DNA of 64,000 nucleotides from Hsuehochloa calcarea (lineage: Eukaryota; Streptophyta; Magnoliopsida; Poales; Poaceae): the NCBI GenBank assembly GCA_036346395.1, contig CM070601.1, forward strand, positions 16,179,763 through 16,243,762. The letters are read 5' to 3'. The position numbers were made by a program, and so were the translations under genes. Below are positions 46,881 to 58,909 of the stretch, in pieces; positions within the stretch are counted from its first letter, which is position 1, and each line of letters starts with the position of its first letter. The notes under the pieces were generated by a model. It saw nothing but the letters and a program-made list of their open reading frames with translations. It was not told the DNA's origin and made no database searches.

Positions 46881-48050
46881 TGTAGGGATACGGGTAGGCT
46901 ACACTAACGAGTAATTCAAAAATTCTACCACGTAAACCAGAAAGACATGCAAGCAAGAGATTATAGATCGTTACCCCTAGACACACAGTGCAGCGGAAGA
47001 AGAGTTGGAGCAGCCTGATCCAACGTCGAGCACGTCGATGTAGTGGTCGTAGTCGATCGTCCAACGTACTCGATGCCGATCATCTTTTCCAGCAACCAAT
47101 CATGTTCCTTGTGAAGATCGTAGATTTTTCCCATTTAGCACAGCAGCAATCGCAGCAACGCCTCTACGGTATCCACACATCCAGGAATGCAATACCGTAC
47201 ACCCGTGTGCTAGCACCAACCCGCACAGTATGACCATCGAGAAGATAGCGGATAGGGTTTCAGTGATGCAACTCACGTCGTCTGTCCCAACAGGCTCATG
47301 CATCCCCCTATAAAGAGTACATGATGGATCATATCTGAGCTCGTTTATTCCAATCCGTTAAGTGTGTGACCCTGTAGGTTCATGAGAAATCGGTTGTGAC
47401 TCGAAAACTCTTTTCCGACCACAAGTCGTTAGTGATTTCTAGCAGGACATAACGATTCCCGAATACACATAAATTATATCAGACGAACCTTAATGCAATA
47501 TGATCTACGATTAGATCCTTATCACTTACGACCAGCTCGTATCTCTATACAACTTAGTTCATATTTAGTCATGGCCAGTTCGTGACTCCTTACGATTAGT
47601 TAGTGATTATGTTTGACCAGTATATGAACAACTCGTATCTCTATACGATAAGTCTGTATCTGGTCGAACTGAACAACCTACTTATGTATTCTCCCTGTGC
47701 CTCACGATATCTGGTTGAACTCCAGGTGAGATATTTTATCATCCATGGACTGTTCAATACTTTCTCGATCAAGTGACAGATAACTTCACGTGGTCGACTC
47801 TTCAACCACGAGTGCCATGGCCATGCACTTTCTTAATTTATCCGACCACATCGACGGGTCCAGAGATATTTCTCCTGTTATGTTAGAATGACATCATATA
47901 AGTTAAAAAGTTTCACCAACAAGTCATATACTTGTTAATATTTATAACTGATAATTCATTCAAGAAATGTAATAACATTTATTATATAACTCATAAATAT
48001 AGACGTGATACAATCATCTTTATGATTAACTTTACGACACATCACCGACA
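46881..48050 (-). mobile_element. Copia solo LTR, 1170 bp
   Basis: It runs from TGTAGGGATACGGG to TCACCGACA (TG...CA) and is flanked by a perfect 5-bp duplication CAAAC (46876-46880 and 48051-48055). Read on the minus strand it starts TGTCGGTGATGTGTCG and ends CCGTATCCCTACA, a typical Ty1-Copia LTR of grasses. No internal domain is present. The small open frames inside are chance. Confidence 0.88.
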
Positions 48051-48055
48051 CAAAC

Positions 48056-48630
48056 CATACATTGTAGACAATAAATTAGTCGAAATTAATTTAACTGTAC
48101 GAGAGCGTTACTGAGTACACAATCCCTTTTGTAATTCAGATTAAAAGTTAATGAAGCAATGGATAGCTACATCTAGCTAGTAGTGACTACTGACTGTTAC
48201 TGGTGTATTTATTGATGATAATATTGCCGTAGGAGGGAACTACGAAATTTCCAGGCAGCTTCGTGCATCTTGTTAGCATTGATGCGGAGGCTACCGTGAC
48301 CTCGAGCACATTTACTCGTGCCCACGCGCTCACGTCCGGCTCCTCATCGAAAGCATGCACGACTTTTGGGCCGACAAGAGTGCCATACGGCATTGCAGCA
48401 GATTTGCGTGCTTTTTTGTTCTATGCGTAGAGCCACATCGCGATCGATATGGGATGCAACGCATCAGCTATAGATCAGCAGCATGGTGTTCGTTTTTGAT
48501 AGAATACAACGACATAATAATTGATTCAGACTGATCAAGTCCGATCACATCGTTGTAACGTACGGCATGTGTGTTCTTCTCACCCCAAGCAAGAATGAGA
48601 TCAGATAGATCTGTGGTGCCCGGTACACTC
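48056..48630. other. Intergenic, no firm gene
   Basis: A 68-aa minus-strand frame (48187-48393) has no recognisable family. The rest is AT-rich. It ends with CACTC, the left duplication of the Copia element. Confidence 0.3.
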
Positions 48631-48815
48631 CGTTAAAATGAGTAGTATACACGTATGTGATAGAATCATGATCATCGTCTCCGAAAATTGAGTCGTTTTC
48701 GGATTATCTTCAGGTTGCTGTAATCGATACGACAAGGACTTCAAAGTCCGTATGATCTTTAGAGTTAGAGTTCCTCTCTGTTAGCTTCTCCGATACACAA
48801 TTGTATTTGCTGTAC

Positions 48816-48955
48816 ATCCGTAACCGACTTGTCACTACTACACAAAAACTCATCACATTCGGTTCTAAACTATCATCACAGACGTATCCGTAACCGACTT
48901 GTCATTACTACACAAAAGCTCATCACATACGATTCTAAACCATCATCACAGACGG
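48816..48955 (+). repeat. Exact-period 70-bp tandem duplication spanning LTR and CACTA end
   Basis: Unit 48816-48885 is repeated at 48886-48955. Each contains 17 bp of Copia LTR (ATCCGTAACCGACTTGT) plus the first ~53 bp of the CACTA-like element B (CACTACTACACAAAA, then CATTACTACACAAAA in the second). The duplication must have followed the insertion of B. Confidence 0.9.
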
Positions 48956-50518
48956 TTTTTTAACCGTCTGAATTTTTGTGTCTGTGATGACACGAGATCA
49001 TCACAGACGGTTTTTGAACCGTCTGTGATAGTCCGTCTGTGATAGTCTATTTTCATATACGGTTCTAAACAAGAATCGTATGTGATAGTAACTATCACAG
49101 ACGACGGTTCTTATTTAGAACCGTCTGTGATAGTTTTTTCTATGGCAAAAAAAAATGAAAACGGATTTTCACTTCGTCTGAAGCCTCCCGAGCCTCGCGA
49201 ATGAATCTGATATGGATTTTCGGATTGAACTTTTCTCTAGCTTTCCCACAATAGCCGCAGCATCACAGTATCATCAACTCAATCCATTCACAGAGCACTA
49301 AAAACAAAACGGCATGCATCACTCATATCACAGTAGCATCAACTCAATCCATTCACAGAGCACTAACACATCACAGTAGTAATCCACATCATAGAGCAAA
49401 AGGAGGGAGTAGAGAGAGTGAGGTCGTGGGAGGCTGTGGTGACGAGATCATGGGAGGGCGGCGACGATGAGGCCGGGGCGAGGTGGAGGAGGCCGCGGAC
49501 AACGAACTCAGGGGAGGACGGGGCGACGAAGTAGAGGAGGCCGGGGGTGACGAGGTCGTGGGAGGCCGGCGACGACGAGGCTGACGCGAGGTGGAGGAGG
49601 CCGCGGGCGACGAGCTCGGGGGAGGTCGGAGCGCAAGGTCAGGGCGAGACGGAGATGGTAGAGGAGGAGATGGAGATGACAAAGGAGGAGATGAAGGACT
49701 CTGTTAATATAGAGAGATTTTCGGCAGCCCGCCCATTAAGTGTAAATTTTCGTTTTCTCACCCAAGTATCACAGACGGCAGACGATTTTATACAAAAACC
49801 GTCTGTGATGATATATCACAGACGGTTCGTATCACGAACCGTTTGTGATAAGCATCTCATCACGCATTTGTTCTTAATACGAACCGCCTCGCATTTTTTT
49901 TGTATAAAATTGTTCAGTGATTTTAGGTTTTACCATGGTTTGGATTTTTACCATGGTAACCAATACTCGCCATGGTAGGGTTTGGGCACCAATGCTCTCT
50001 GGTATGCTTTGGGCAAGCAATCCTCTGTAGTGAGTGCGGTTTGGGCAACCAATCCTCTGCCGCAAGATACAATCCTCTGTAGTGGTAGCCAATACTCGCC
50101 CATCAATTGTGTGCGTGGCAAGGGATTAGTCCGCCGCGCAATGGATTGGTCGCCACGCAGAGGATTGGCCGCCCAAACCCTACTACGGCAGAGCATTGGC
50201 TGCCCAAACCCTACCACGGCAGAGCATTGGCTGCCCAAACGGTTCTAACCACGGCAAATCCAAGTTATTGTAAATCTAAAATCACAGACGGTTCTAACCA
50301 CAAACCGTCTGCGTGATATTTCGATGTCACGCATTGGTTCTAACTATGAACCATCTGTGATATTCTCGATATCACGAGCGGTTCTAACCACGAACCGCTC
50401 AGGATATCTACATATCACGAGCATTTCGCCTTGGAACCGTCTGTGATTATTTTATCACAGACGGTTTCAAAGAACCGTCTGTGATGAAGCGTCTTCTATG
50501 GCCTGTTTTGTAGTAGTG
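48833..50518. mobile_element. CACTA-like element B (Pack-type) in the 5' LTR
   Basis: The ends are CACTACTACACAAAA and TGTTTTGTAGTAGTG, with a perfect TGT duplication (48830-48832 and 50519-50521). Subterminal ACGGTT/AACCGT units match the other elements. The core 49180-49735 is shared with element A in the CNGC4 intron, including the minus-strand Pro/Ser/Arg-rich frame at 49389-49682. B keeps a short stretch (CTTTTCTCTAGCTTTCCCAC) that A lacks. Confidence 0.9.
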
Positions 50519-50593
50519 TGTAATTTATAATATTTTGCTATAAATATACTCGGTGGATCTCTGTTTGAGATCACGGCTTCAATAGTTTTCACA

Positions 50594-50608
50594 TAGTATC
50601 AAAGCTAC
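50594..50608 (+). promoter_or_regulatory. Decayed tRNA-Met primer-binding site
   Basis: TAGTATCAAAGC directly follows the 5' LTR. It differs from the usual TGGTATCAGAGC at two positions. Confidence 0.75.
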
Positions 50609-50727
50609 GATTCGCAACCATGATTGTGCCGTCTCTGACCTCCGCCACCTCGTCAACCATGAACTCCTCCATGTCTTCATCAAACTCCGCCAGACTTCTT
50701 CCGTCGCCATCCCTGAAACTCAACCGT

Positions 50728-53700
50728 CACTACTACAAAAAGGCTACTACTGGACGCTTTATCACAAACGGTTGACCAAAACCATCTGTATTAAAAACAA
50801 TCACAAATGGTTTTGGTTTAGCGACCGCCCGTGTTACTAGTTGTGCTAAAAACCGTATGTAAAGAAGTAATATCACAGATGGTTTTCAACAAGAACCGTC
50901 TGTGACTTTCCGTCCTCATCACAGACGGTTTTGATTAAAAACCGTCCGTGGTAAGTATCTCTAATTTTACCTTGACTTGAAATCAGATAGTATGTGATAA
51001 GTATATCTTGATTTTACCATGACTTGTATTAAAAATCGTCCTCATCATTACCAGAGATGGTAAAATACGAGAGTGATACTTATCACATACTATTTTTAAT
51101 ATGAACCGTATGTGATACTTTTCACATTATTTTTAATATTTTTGTTACTAACTCATTATAGGCGTGATTAGCGAAAAAATTTGAACGCTTGCGTGGGAGG
51201 TCAAATATTTTGGTGTTGTCCTTATGTATTATACCCACCCCCGCCTTGTCTTAGATCAGTCTCTCCCTCTTCCCTCCCCACGCCGAGCTCCGACAACCGC
51301 CCTCGATTCCCCGGCGCGGTTCGGCGAGGAGACGCAACCGACGAGGAGGACGAGGAGGGACGCGCAGGAGCTCTATGTTTGCCGCAGGAGGTAGACTGCC
51401 GGAAGGTTGAAGAATCTAGACCCGCCATTATGAGTTAATGGATTATTTAGGTGATTAATGACAAATCTATATGTGAGGCTAACACTTTTATTGATATACA
51501 TATTTGTGTAGTCTTAGTTGGATAAAAAGGTGAAAATCATGTAGGTATGCACTCGACATCATATTCTTATATCTTGGCGCATTCCTCGGATCCAAAATAT
51601 AGGTTGAAGTCCACTAAAAGTCTAACTTAAATACGTGCATATGTTTTTATTACACATTTGTGTATGCACACATTTAAGGGGAATTCACTCTATATTTTGT
51701 GGTTTATTTAGTATTGATCCATATTCTGTTTTACACATATATTAAAGATCTCTACCTGGAAACATGTCCTTGAGTATATAAAACTTGTGTAGTTCATATA
51801 TACTCATATTTATCTACATTCAATTATTTGCAATTGAAGTGGTTATCATCAATTACCAAAGAGGGAAAGATTGAAGTATCTTGTCCCACCATTATGAGTT
51901 AATGGTATGTTGTGGTAATTAATGATAATCACATTGTGGAACTAATATTTTTCATGAGTTGGATGAATAAGATCTCGAAGAAAAGAAAATCATCATGTTT
52001 TGATGATGTTCAAGAAGAGGAGATGATCATGAGTTGATCATTAAGTCAAGAGAAGACTCATCATGTGTTAATGGAGGTCAAGTAAAGGAATGCATCATGT
52101 GTTGATGCATATTCAAGTCAAAAACTTGAAGTAAAGGAGATCATCATGTGTTGATGATTATCAAAGTCAAGAACCTAGACTTGAAGTAAAGACGTGTGTC
52201 ATCAAGCTTCAAGAAGATGCTTAAGGCAAAGGTATGACTAGCTAGGGTTAAGGATGTGTTTGGTTGAAGACCAATTTGCTAGTATAGGTTGACGTACTAT
52301 TAAGAGGGGTCTTGACTAGTAGCTTGAATTAGTCATGTGTTGATATCTCATAGTGTTTGCTCTAGCAAACCGGTCTTGGTGTTTAGTTGAAGACCGGTTT
52401 GTTAGTATAGGTTATCGTACTATTAAGAGAGATCTTGACTAGTAGTTTGAGTTAGTCATGTGTTGATAGCTCATTGTGCTTACTCTAGCTTATCTATGTA
52501 TAGTGTTATTATTTACGAATGTATTTTGCAAATAGTCGAGGCTCATGTATCATAATGTTTATAGCATGAGACTATAATTTGCAAATGGTTGAAGTCCATG
52601 CATCTTCTCTTTGTGGCATGATGCTATTGTTTACGTGAATATTTTACAAATAGTTGGGGCTCATGCATAATCCTTGTAGCATGTGACTTTAGTTTGCGAA
52701 CGTGTTTTGCAAATGGTTTAAGTCCATTTACTTTATTCCTTGTGGCGTTAATTCTAAAAGTTAGCCAATGTGTTTTGTAACTTGTTGAGAATCTTACCTT
52801 TAACCCTTGTTTGTATCGCTCATCAATTGATAAATGTGCTTTGCAATTGAGTTTGTTTTGAAAGCCAACTAAGCTTTTCTCAGAAAAGTCGGTAGTACCG
52901 ACATTCTGTTGGCGGTACTACCGCACAACGACATGACCGGGAAGTTGGTGCGGTACTACCGCAACCCGGTCGGACCGAACCTTTGTTCGCGGTATGTGTT
53001 TCCAGAGAGACACCTTTTGAGCTTGTTCTGCTCTCCTGGAAGGTAGTAGTACCGGAGTTATTGTGGCGGAACTACCGCATCGCATTATGACCGCAAATCT
53101 TGAGCGGAACTTCCGCAGCCTGGTAAGTCCAAAAAATAGTTGGCGGTACGTGTTTTCCAAAGAGGACCGGTTTTGGACCTCTAAGAGAAGCGGTTGTACC
53201 ACCCTATGTGAACGTTACTACCAATGAGCGAACGACCTCGTGGTCAATGGCGGTTGTACCGTGCCACATTTTCAACAGCTATTTCAGAGGCTTTGTTATA
53301 GCCGTTACTATGCGTCAGTGGGAGTGCGGTAGTATTGACTGATGAACAGCAGTACTACCACCCTTGCTGATTTTTTCATAATCTTTCCTCCAATGGCTAG
53401 TTTTTCTTGTGTGGGTATATATACCCTTGTGGCCGGTTGTGGGGAGTGGAGCTGGTGCCATATTCATTCCTTTTAGCAAAGGGCAAGCCATCTACACTCT
53501 TATGTGCATATGTTGCACTTAGTGAGCCTAGAGAGCAAACCCTAAGTGTATGTGTTGCATTAGGTAATGGATTGTGTGTCCACTTGAGCTTAGACACTCA
53601 ATTTGTTCAAGTGAGCGTCTTCGACTTGTTACTCTTGGTGTTTGTCGATACCTAGAAGGCTTGGAGGAGTTGCGTCGGTGATCTTCTCAAAGAAAATCGT

Positions 53701-54853
53701 GAGAAGGCCCGAGCGGTTGTGAGTGACTTGGTGCTCGCCATCTCCGGAGTGGAGGAAGAGAAACCCCGAGTGGATCGAGGTGTTGGTTCGTGTTGGAGCC
53801 GGTCCAAGTGGTTGGACTTAACTCGGAGGTGTTTGGCTTAATTCGTAGAGCCGGTCTAATTAGTTTGGGCTTACCTCAACGTGAATTAGGGGAGACCGGC
53901 AAGTCTTCGAACACCATGGTAAAACATCATTGTGTTCATTGTGGTTTATTTCTCTCGTATTTTACTTTGTGCAATTTACATTCCTAGAACTAAATTGCTT
54001 ATAGTCATTATATGTTTGCTATCATTATTAATAGTCTTATATTGTTGGTGCACTTAGTCAAAACTAGTTGATTTAAGTTTAATTGAGTAAAACCGAATTG
54101 ATTTACAATTTCGCATAAAACTCGGTTTTAGCTAAAAAGAATATAAAAACCGTCTATTCACCCACCTCTAGTCGGCCTCCTCGATCTTACAAAGGTACGT
54201 GTATATCCCCAAAATATACATAATTTGTTGGTTGTTTGATGGTTCTTATTTTATTTTTACCTAATGCCGAGCGCTGTCGGAGATTTTCGATCTACTCTCC
54301 TTTTCCTTGCCGACGAGCTTGAGTCGAATTCGGACGACAAACAAGAACAATTTGCGATATGCTGGTGAGGTACATAGAGTAGCTCACAAGACCAATCCAA
54401 GAAGTCGATGAGTTTTTCAGGTGCTTGGAGGAACATATAGTTTCTAGCTAGTTTAACTTTGTAATTTTATTCTTTTTCCCCATTCGGAGGGGACGTTGTG
54501 AAACCTTTTGGTTACCCTTTTGCTATATAGGTCTCTCCTGCAATGTGTTTGCCATCGAATTTTAATTGGATTTTAGTTGTCTTGCTAGAGGTTGCATATG
54601 GAAACTATTGTCCAACAATTTATTAGTTTGGCTCAAAATCGATTTTTTTTCAATAGAAAAACTATCACATACGGTTCTTGTTAGAATCGTGACGGTTCAA
54701 CTCTGTTCGAACCATCTGTGATAGCTTTTTCGAGCGGTTCAAAACCGTCTGTGATGACCTCATGTCATTACTGACCCATAAACTCAGATGGCTCATGAAA
54801 CCGCTTGTAATTATATTTTTAAACCGTCTGTAAAGACCTTTTCTATAGTAGTG
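50728..54853. mobile_element. CACTA-like element D in gag, itself holding solo LTR copy 2
   Basis: The ends are CACTACTACAAAAAGGC and CTATAGTAGTG. Flanks CGT and CAT match at two of three bases, and Gag reading resumes after it. Subterminal units are diverged (AACCGTCTGTGA and relatives at 50760-51130 and 54660-54840). Outside the solo LTR it contains a non-transposon core: 51181-51407 looks like a GC-rich grass leader ending GGAAG|GTACGTG across the LTR site, like an exon-intron border, and 54196-54500 continues it. The source gene was not recognised. Confidence 0.82.
51408..54191 (+). mobile_element. Solo LTR, copy 2 (2784 bp)
   Basis: It runs TGAAGAATCTAGACCC ... CCTCGATCTTACA, flanked by a perfect 5-bp duplication AAGGT (51403-51407 and 54192-54196). 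It has the same family layout as copy 1: CATCATGTG/GATGATCA units (51990-52160), TTTGCAAA units (52500-52870) and CGGTAGTACCG units (52880-53370). A tandem duplication of about 120 bp (GAAGACCRRTTTGYTAGTAT...) lies at about 52265-52495 and is single in copy 1. Confidence 0.92.
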
Positions 54854-57800
54854 CATGGAAATCATCTGCTGTGGAAAGCTCAGTTGGTTCCCTACTTACG
54901 AAGCGAGTAATTGATTGGCTTTGTAGATGGAACAACAAGGTGTCCTCCGGTTATTATCACCGAGACCATCGAAGACAACAATGAAAGAGTATTGATGAAT
55001 CCAGCGCATGCTTTATGGCACCAACAAGATCAACTTGTTCTAAGTGCGATCCTCTCCTCCTTAAGCGATGAAATCTTATGGCAAGTCTTGTTTCTCTCCA
55101 CGGCTGCACAGGTTAGTACGGCTCTGGAAGAGATGTTTGTCTCACATTGAAAAGCACGAATTATGCAAATTCGACTGCAAGTTGCCAATACCATGAAGAA
55201 GGATAGTTCAGTGACGGATTATTTTCAGAAGATGAAGAAGCATGTAGACACGATGGCTTCTATTGGCTACCCTCTGCGTGATGAACAAATTGCTACATAC
55301 ATCCTGGCCAGGACTTGGTGACGATTTTGATTCACTTGTTACCTCGATCACCACTTGCTCTGAACCTATTTCTCTTAATAATTTGTTTGCTCATCTTCTC
55401 ATTTATGAGTTGTGCAAAGAGATTAACAATTCAGAGGTTCAGTTGGCTTCTCAGCAAACAATGTGACCCGTGGAAATTTCAACAACGGTGGTGGTGCTAA
55501 CAAAAACAATTTCAACAATCATCTTGGACAATTACCATAACCAAGGCTCATCTGGGCATAAAGGAAATCGCCAAATGTGCCAAATCTGTGATAAGATGGG
55601 ACATGATGCTCTTCGTTGTTATTACAGGTTCAATCATACAATACCAAGACGAAGAGAAGGTCACAGTTGCCAACACTCACCATATTCAGACACACAATGG
55701 TATGTAGACACACAAGCAACTGATCACATAGCAAGTGATCTTGATCATTTGTCAATCAAAGAGCACTACAAAGGAACGGATGAAGTTCAAGTTGCTAATG
55801 GATCAGGTTTGTCTATTTCTAATGTTTGCCAAGCTACAATTCCTGGCTCAACCAAATCTTTGATCCGTAGTGATGTTCTTCATGTTCCTAACATCAGCAA
55901 ACACCTTTTGTCGGTTCATAAACTCACTAGAGATAACAATGCTTATTTTGAGTTTCACCTGCATTGTTTCTATCTTAAGGACAAGGACACGAAGAAGGTT
56001 CTTCTTCACAGTAGCAATAAACGGGGACTTTGCCCTATTGCAGTTGCATCAATTGATTCTTCATCTCATCACCCATTGTCGTGGTCAAACCTTCACCAAA
56101 TTTGTGGCATAGAAGGTTGGGCCATCCAGCAACCTCGATTATTAAACATAGTCTTCACAACAATCAAGTTTCCTTTTCGTCAAATAAACATGGTGATGTT
56201 GTCTATGACGCCTGTCAATGAGCAAAAATACATCAACTACCTTTCAGTCATTCCTTTGCATTTCCAATTTTCCTTTAGAACTCATCCACTCAGATGTTTG
56301 GGGTCCAGCTTTACCTTATGTATGAGGCTTTAAATATTATGTAAGTTTTTGGATGATTATAGTAAGTTCACATGGATCTACCTACTCAAATGTAAGTCTG
56401 ATGTGGAACAAATCTTTGTTCAGTTTCAATGTCATGTTGAGCGCTTACTTAATCAAAAAAAATCTTGCTGTTCAAACCGACTGGGGTCGTGGATATCAAA
56501 AGCTGCATAGATTCTTCAATCAACTAGGGATTTCTCAGAGTCTTTTGTCCTCACACTCATCAACAAAACGGCATAGATGAATGCAAACATCAACACATTG
56601 TCAAGACTGGGCTTGCCCTTTTAGTTCAATCATCCATGCCAATTAGGTTTTTGGTATAATACATTTTTAACAGCAATGCTTCTTATCAACCGAATGCCAA
56701 GTCATGTTCTACAAAATTCCACTTGCCTCCAAGACTACTTGGAACCTCCCCGATTATAACTCTCTCCGTGTGTTTGGATGTGCTAGTTGGCCCAATCTTT
56801 GTCCCTACAATGCATGAAAACTTGAATTTTGATCGCATATGTGTGTTTTTATGGTATATAGAAGTCTTCATAAGGGCTACAAATGCTTGTATCATTCTAC
56901 TAGTGTTTCTCGTGATATCATTTTTAATGAGATAGTGTCCCTTTTGCATCTCAGATTCATAATTCTCTAAGTGTTGGTGGTTGTCCTTGTACTAGTGTTC
57001 CTCATTCTCTTTTGATCTCTGACCAAAATCCTAGTCCTCCCACTCCTAAGACAGATATGGTAGTTGATTATCATGGAAATTATGATTTACCTTCTAATGC
57101 AACTAATGTGCAACAAGATTTTGGCGACAGTAATCAAGCTCAGCATGGCGTAATCGCAAGGGGGACAAAGTCAGAGTCTCAATCGAGAGAGAGTTAACTG
57201 TTGCTCATCCTCCAGCGGAACAGGTGAGGACACGTCTTCAGAATAATGTTTGTAATGCAAAGGAATACACCGATGGCACTGTCAGATATCCCTTAACTAG
57301 ATAAGAGCATTCCTAGCAGAGCGGTTTCTCATTCTCAAACCCTAGAAGATCCCAACCGGAGGAAAGCTATGGATGTTGAGTTTTCGGCATTGATGAAAAA
57401 CAACACATGGCACCTTGTCCCAACTCAACATAATCAGAATTTTATTGGATGCAAATAGGTTTTCAAAGTCGAAGAGAAACCAGATGGAAGCATTGACAGG
57501 TATAAGGCGAGTCTTATGGCAAAAGGTTTCAAACAATGTCAAGGCATAGACTACAATGATGCATTGAGTCTTGTTGTGAAACCGATAACAATTCATCTAA
57601 TAATGTCCATTGCATTTTCCAAAGGTTGGCATTTGCGTCAAATAGATGTTCAGAATGCTTTCTTACATGGAGTAATTGAGGAAGAAGTTTTCATGTCTCA
57701 ACCGCCAGGTTAGGAATATTCTCATTTTCCAAATCATGTTTGCAGACTTGACAAAGCTCTATATGGTCTCAAACAGGCGCCGAGGGCGTGGTTTTCATGA

Positions 57801-58909
57801 TTGAGCACAAGATTACAAGAACTTGGCTTCAATCCATCTAAGGCATACACATCACTTTTCATATTTAATATGTCAAGAGTTGTGGTGTATATGTTAATCT
57901 ATGTGGATGTACATTGTGATAGTCGAGTCATCTCGAGCAGCAGTTGACAAACTCATACTGAAATTAGGGTCATATTTTGCTCTGAAGGATTTATATAAGC
58001 TACATTATTTCCTTGGCATAGAGGCTTGTTTCAGTGACAAAGATTTGGTGCTTACAAAACATAAGTATATGGTGGACTTGTTGTACCGATGCTAACATGC
58101 AGGATTGCAAACCAATTTCAACTCCTATAGCTCCTTTAGAAAAGCTGTCCAAAGAAGATGGTGCAATTTTCTCTGATGTAGAATTTTTAGCTACAGGAGC
58201 ATAGAAGGGCCATTACAGTATCTGACACTTACTAAACCTGATCTTTCCTATTATGTAAATAAGGTTTCACAATTACAAAACATGCTATCCTGGACACCTC
58301 ATCACAGATTGTTCCAAATGAATCGTCTGTGTTGTACTCATCACAAACGGTTCCCTTGGAATCGTCTGTGATACGTAATTATCACAGACGGTTTGTAAAT
58401 AGAATCGTTTGTGATAATTCACAGACGGTTCTTAAGAATAACCATCTATGGTAATCACATATGTCACAGACGGTTATTGTTAAAAACCGTCTGTTGCCGA
58501 GGGAGGGACACACAATGAATCGGGCGTCCCACAATATGCAATTTACGAATCATTCTGACGTAATAATCCTATATCTCACAACATAATAATCCAATATCAC
58601 ACTTCTATTTTTACAGTGCCACCAGCAACTACAACAGGGCAACATATGTGCATTCTACGTTTGTCGTGATATGTTGAAAATCACGAGTGCTAAAACGAAG
58701 GATCCAGATGTTTGTCAGTCAATACCTTAATAAATATTTTATAATTATGAATTTAAATACATATACTTACTACTTTACTCTTGCTAGCGACAGGGCATAA
58801 AAATACCAGAAAGTGTCTTCCATTTGGACTTACTCGTGGAAGTTCGAGGATGACTCGCCACCTTCATCATGGGGGAAATCATTAAAAAGAGTGGAGAGTT
58901 TCACCCTAG

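Larger units (their letters stand above)
48631..50593 (+). repeat. 5' LTR of the Copia element, with insertion B
   Basis: LTR halves 48631-48832 and 50519-50593 join at ACCGACTTGT|AATTTATAATATTTTGC after removal of B, matching the uninterrupted 3' LTR (ACCGACTTATAATCTGTAAT). A TATA-like CTATAAATATA lies in the right half. Confidence 0.9.
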
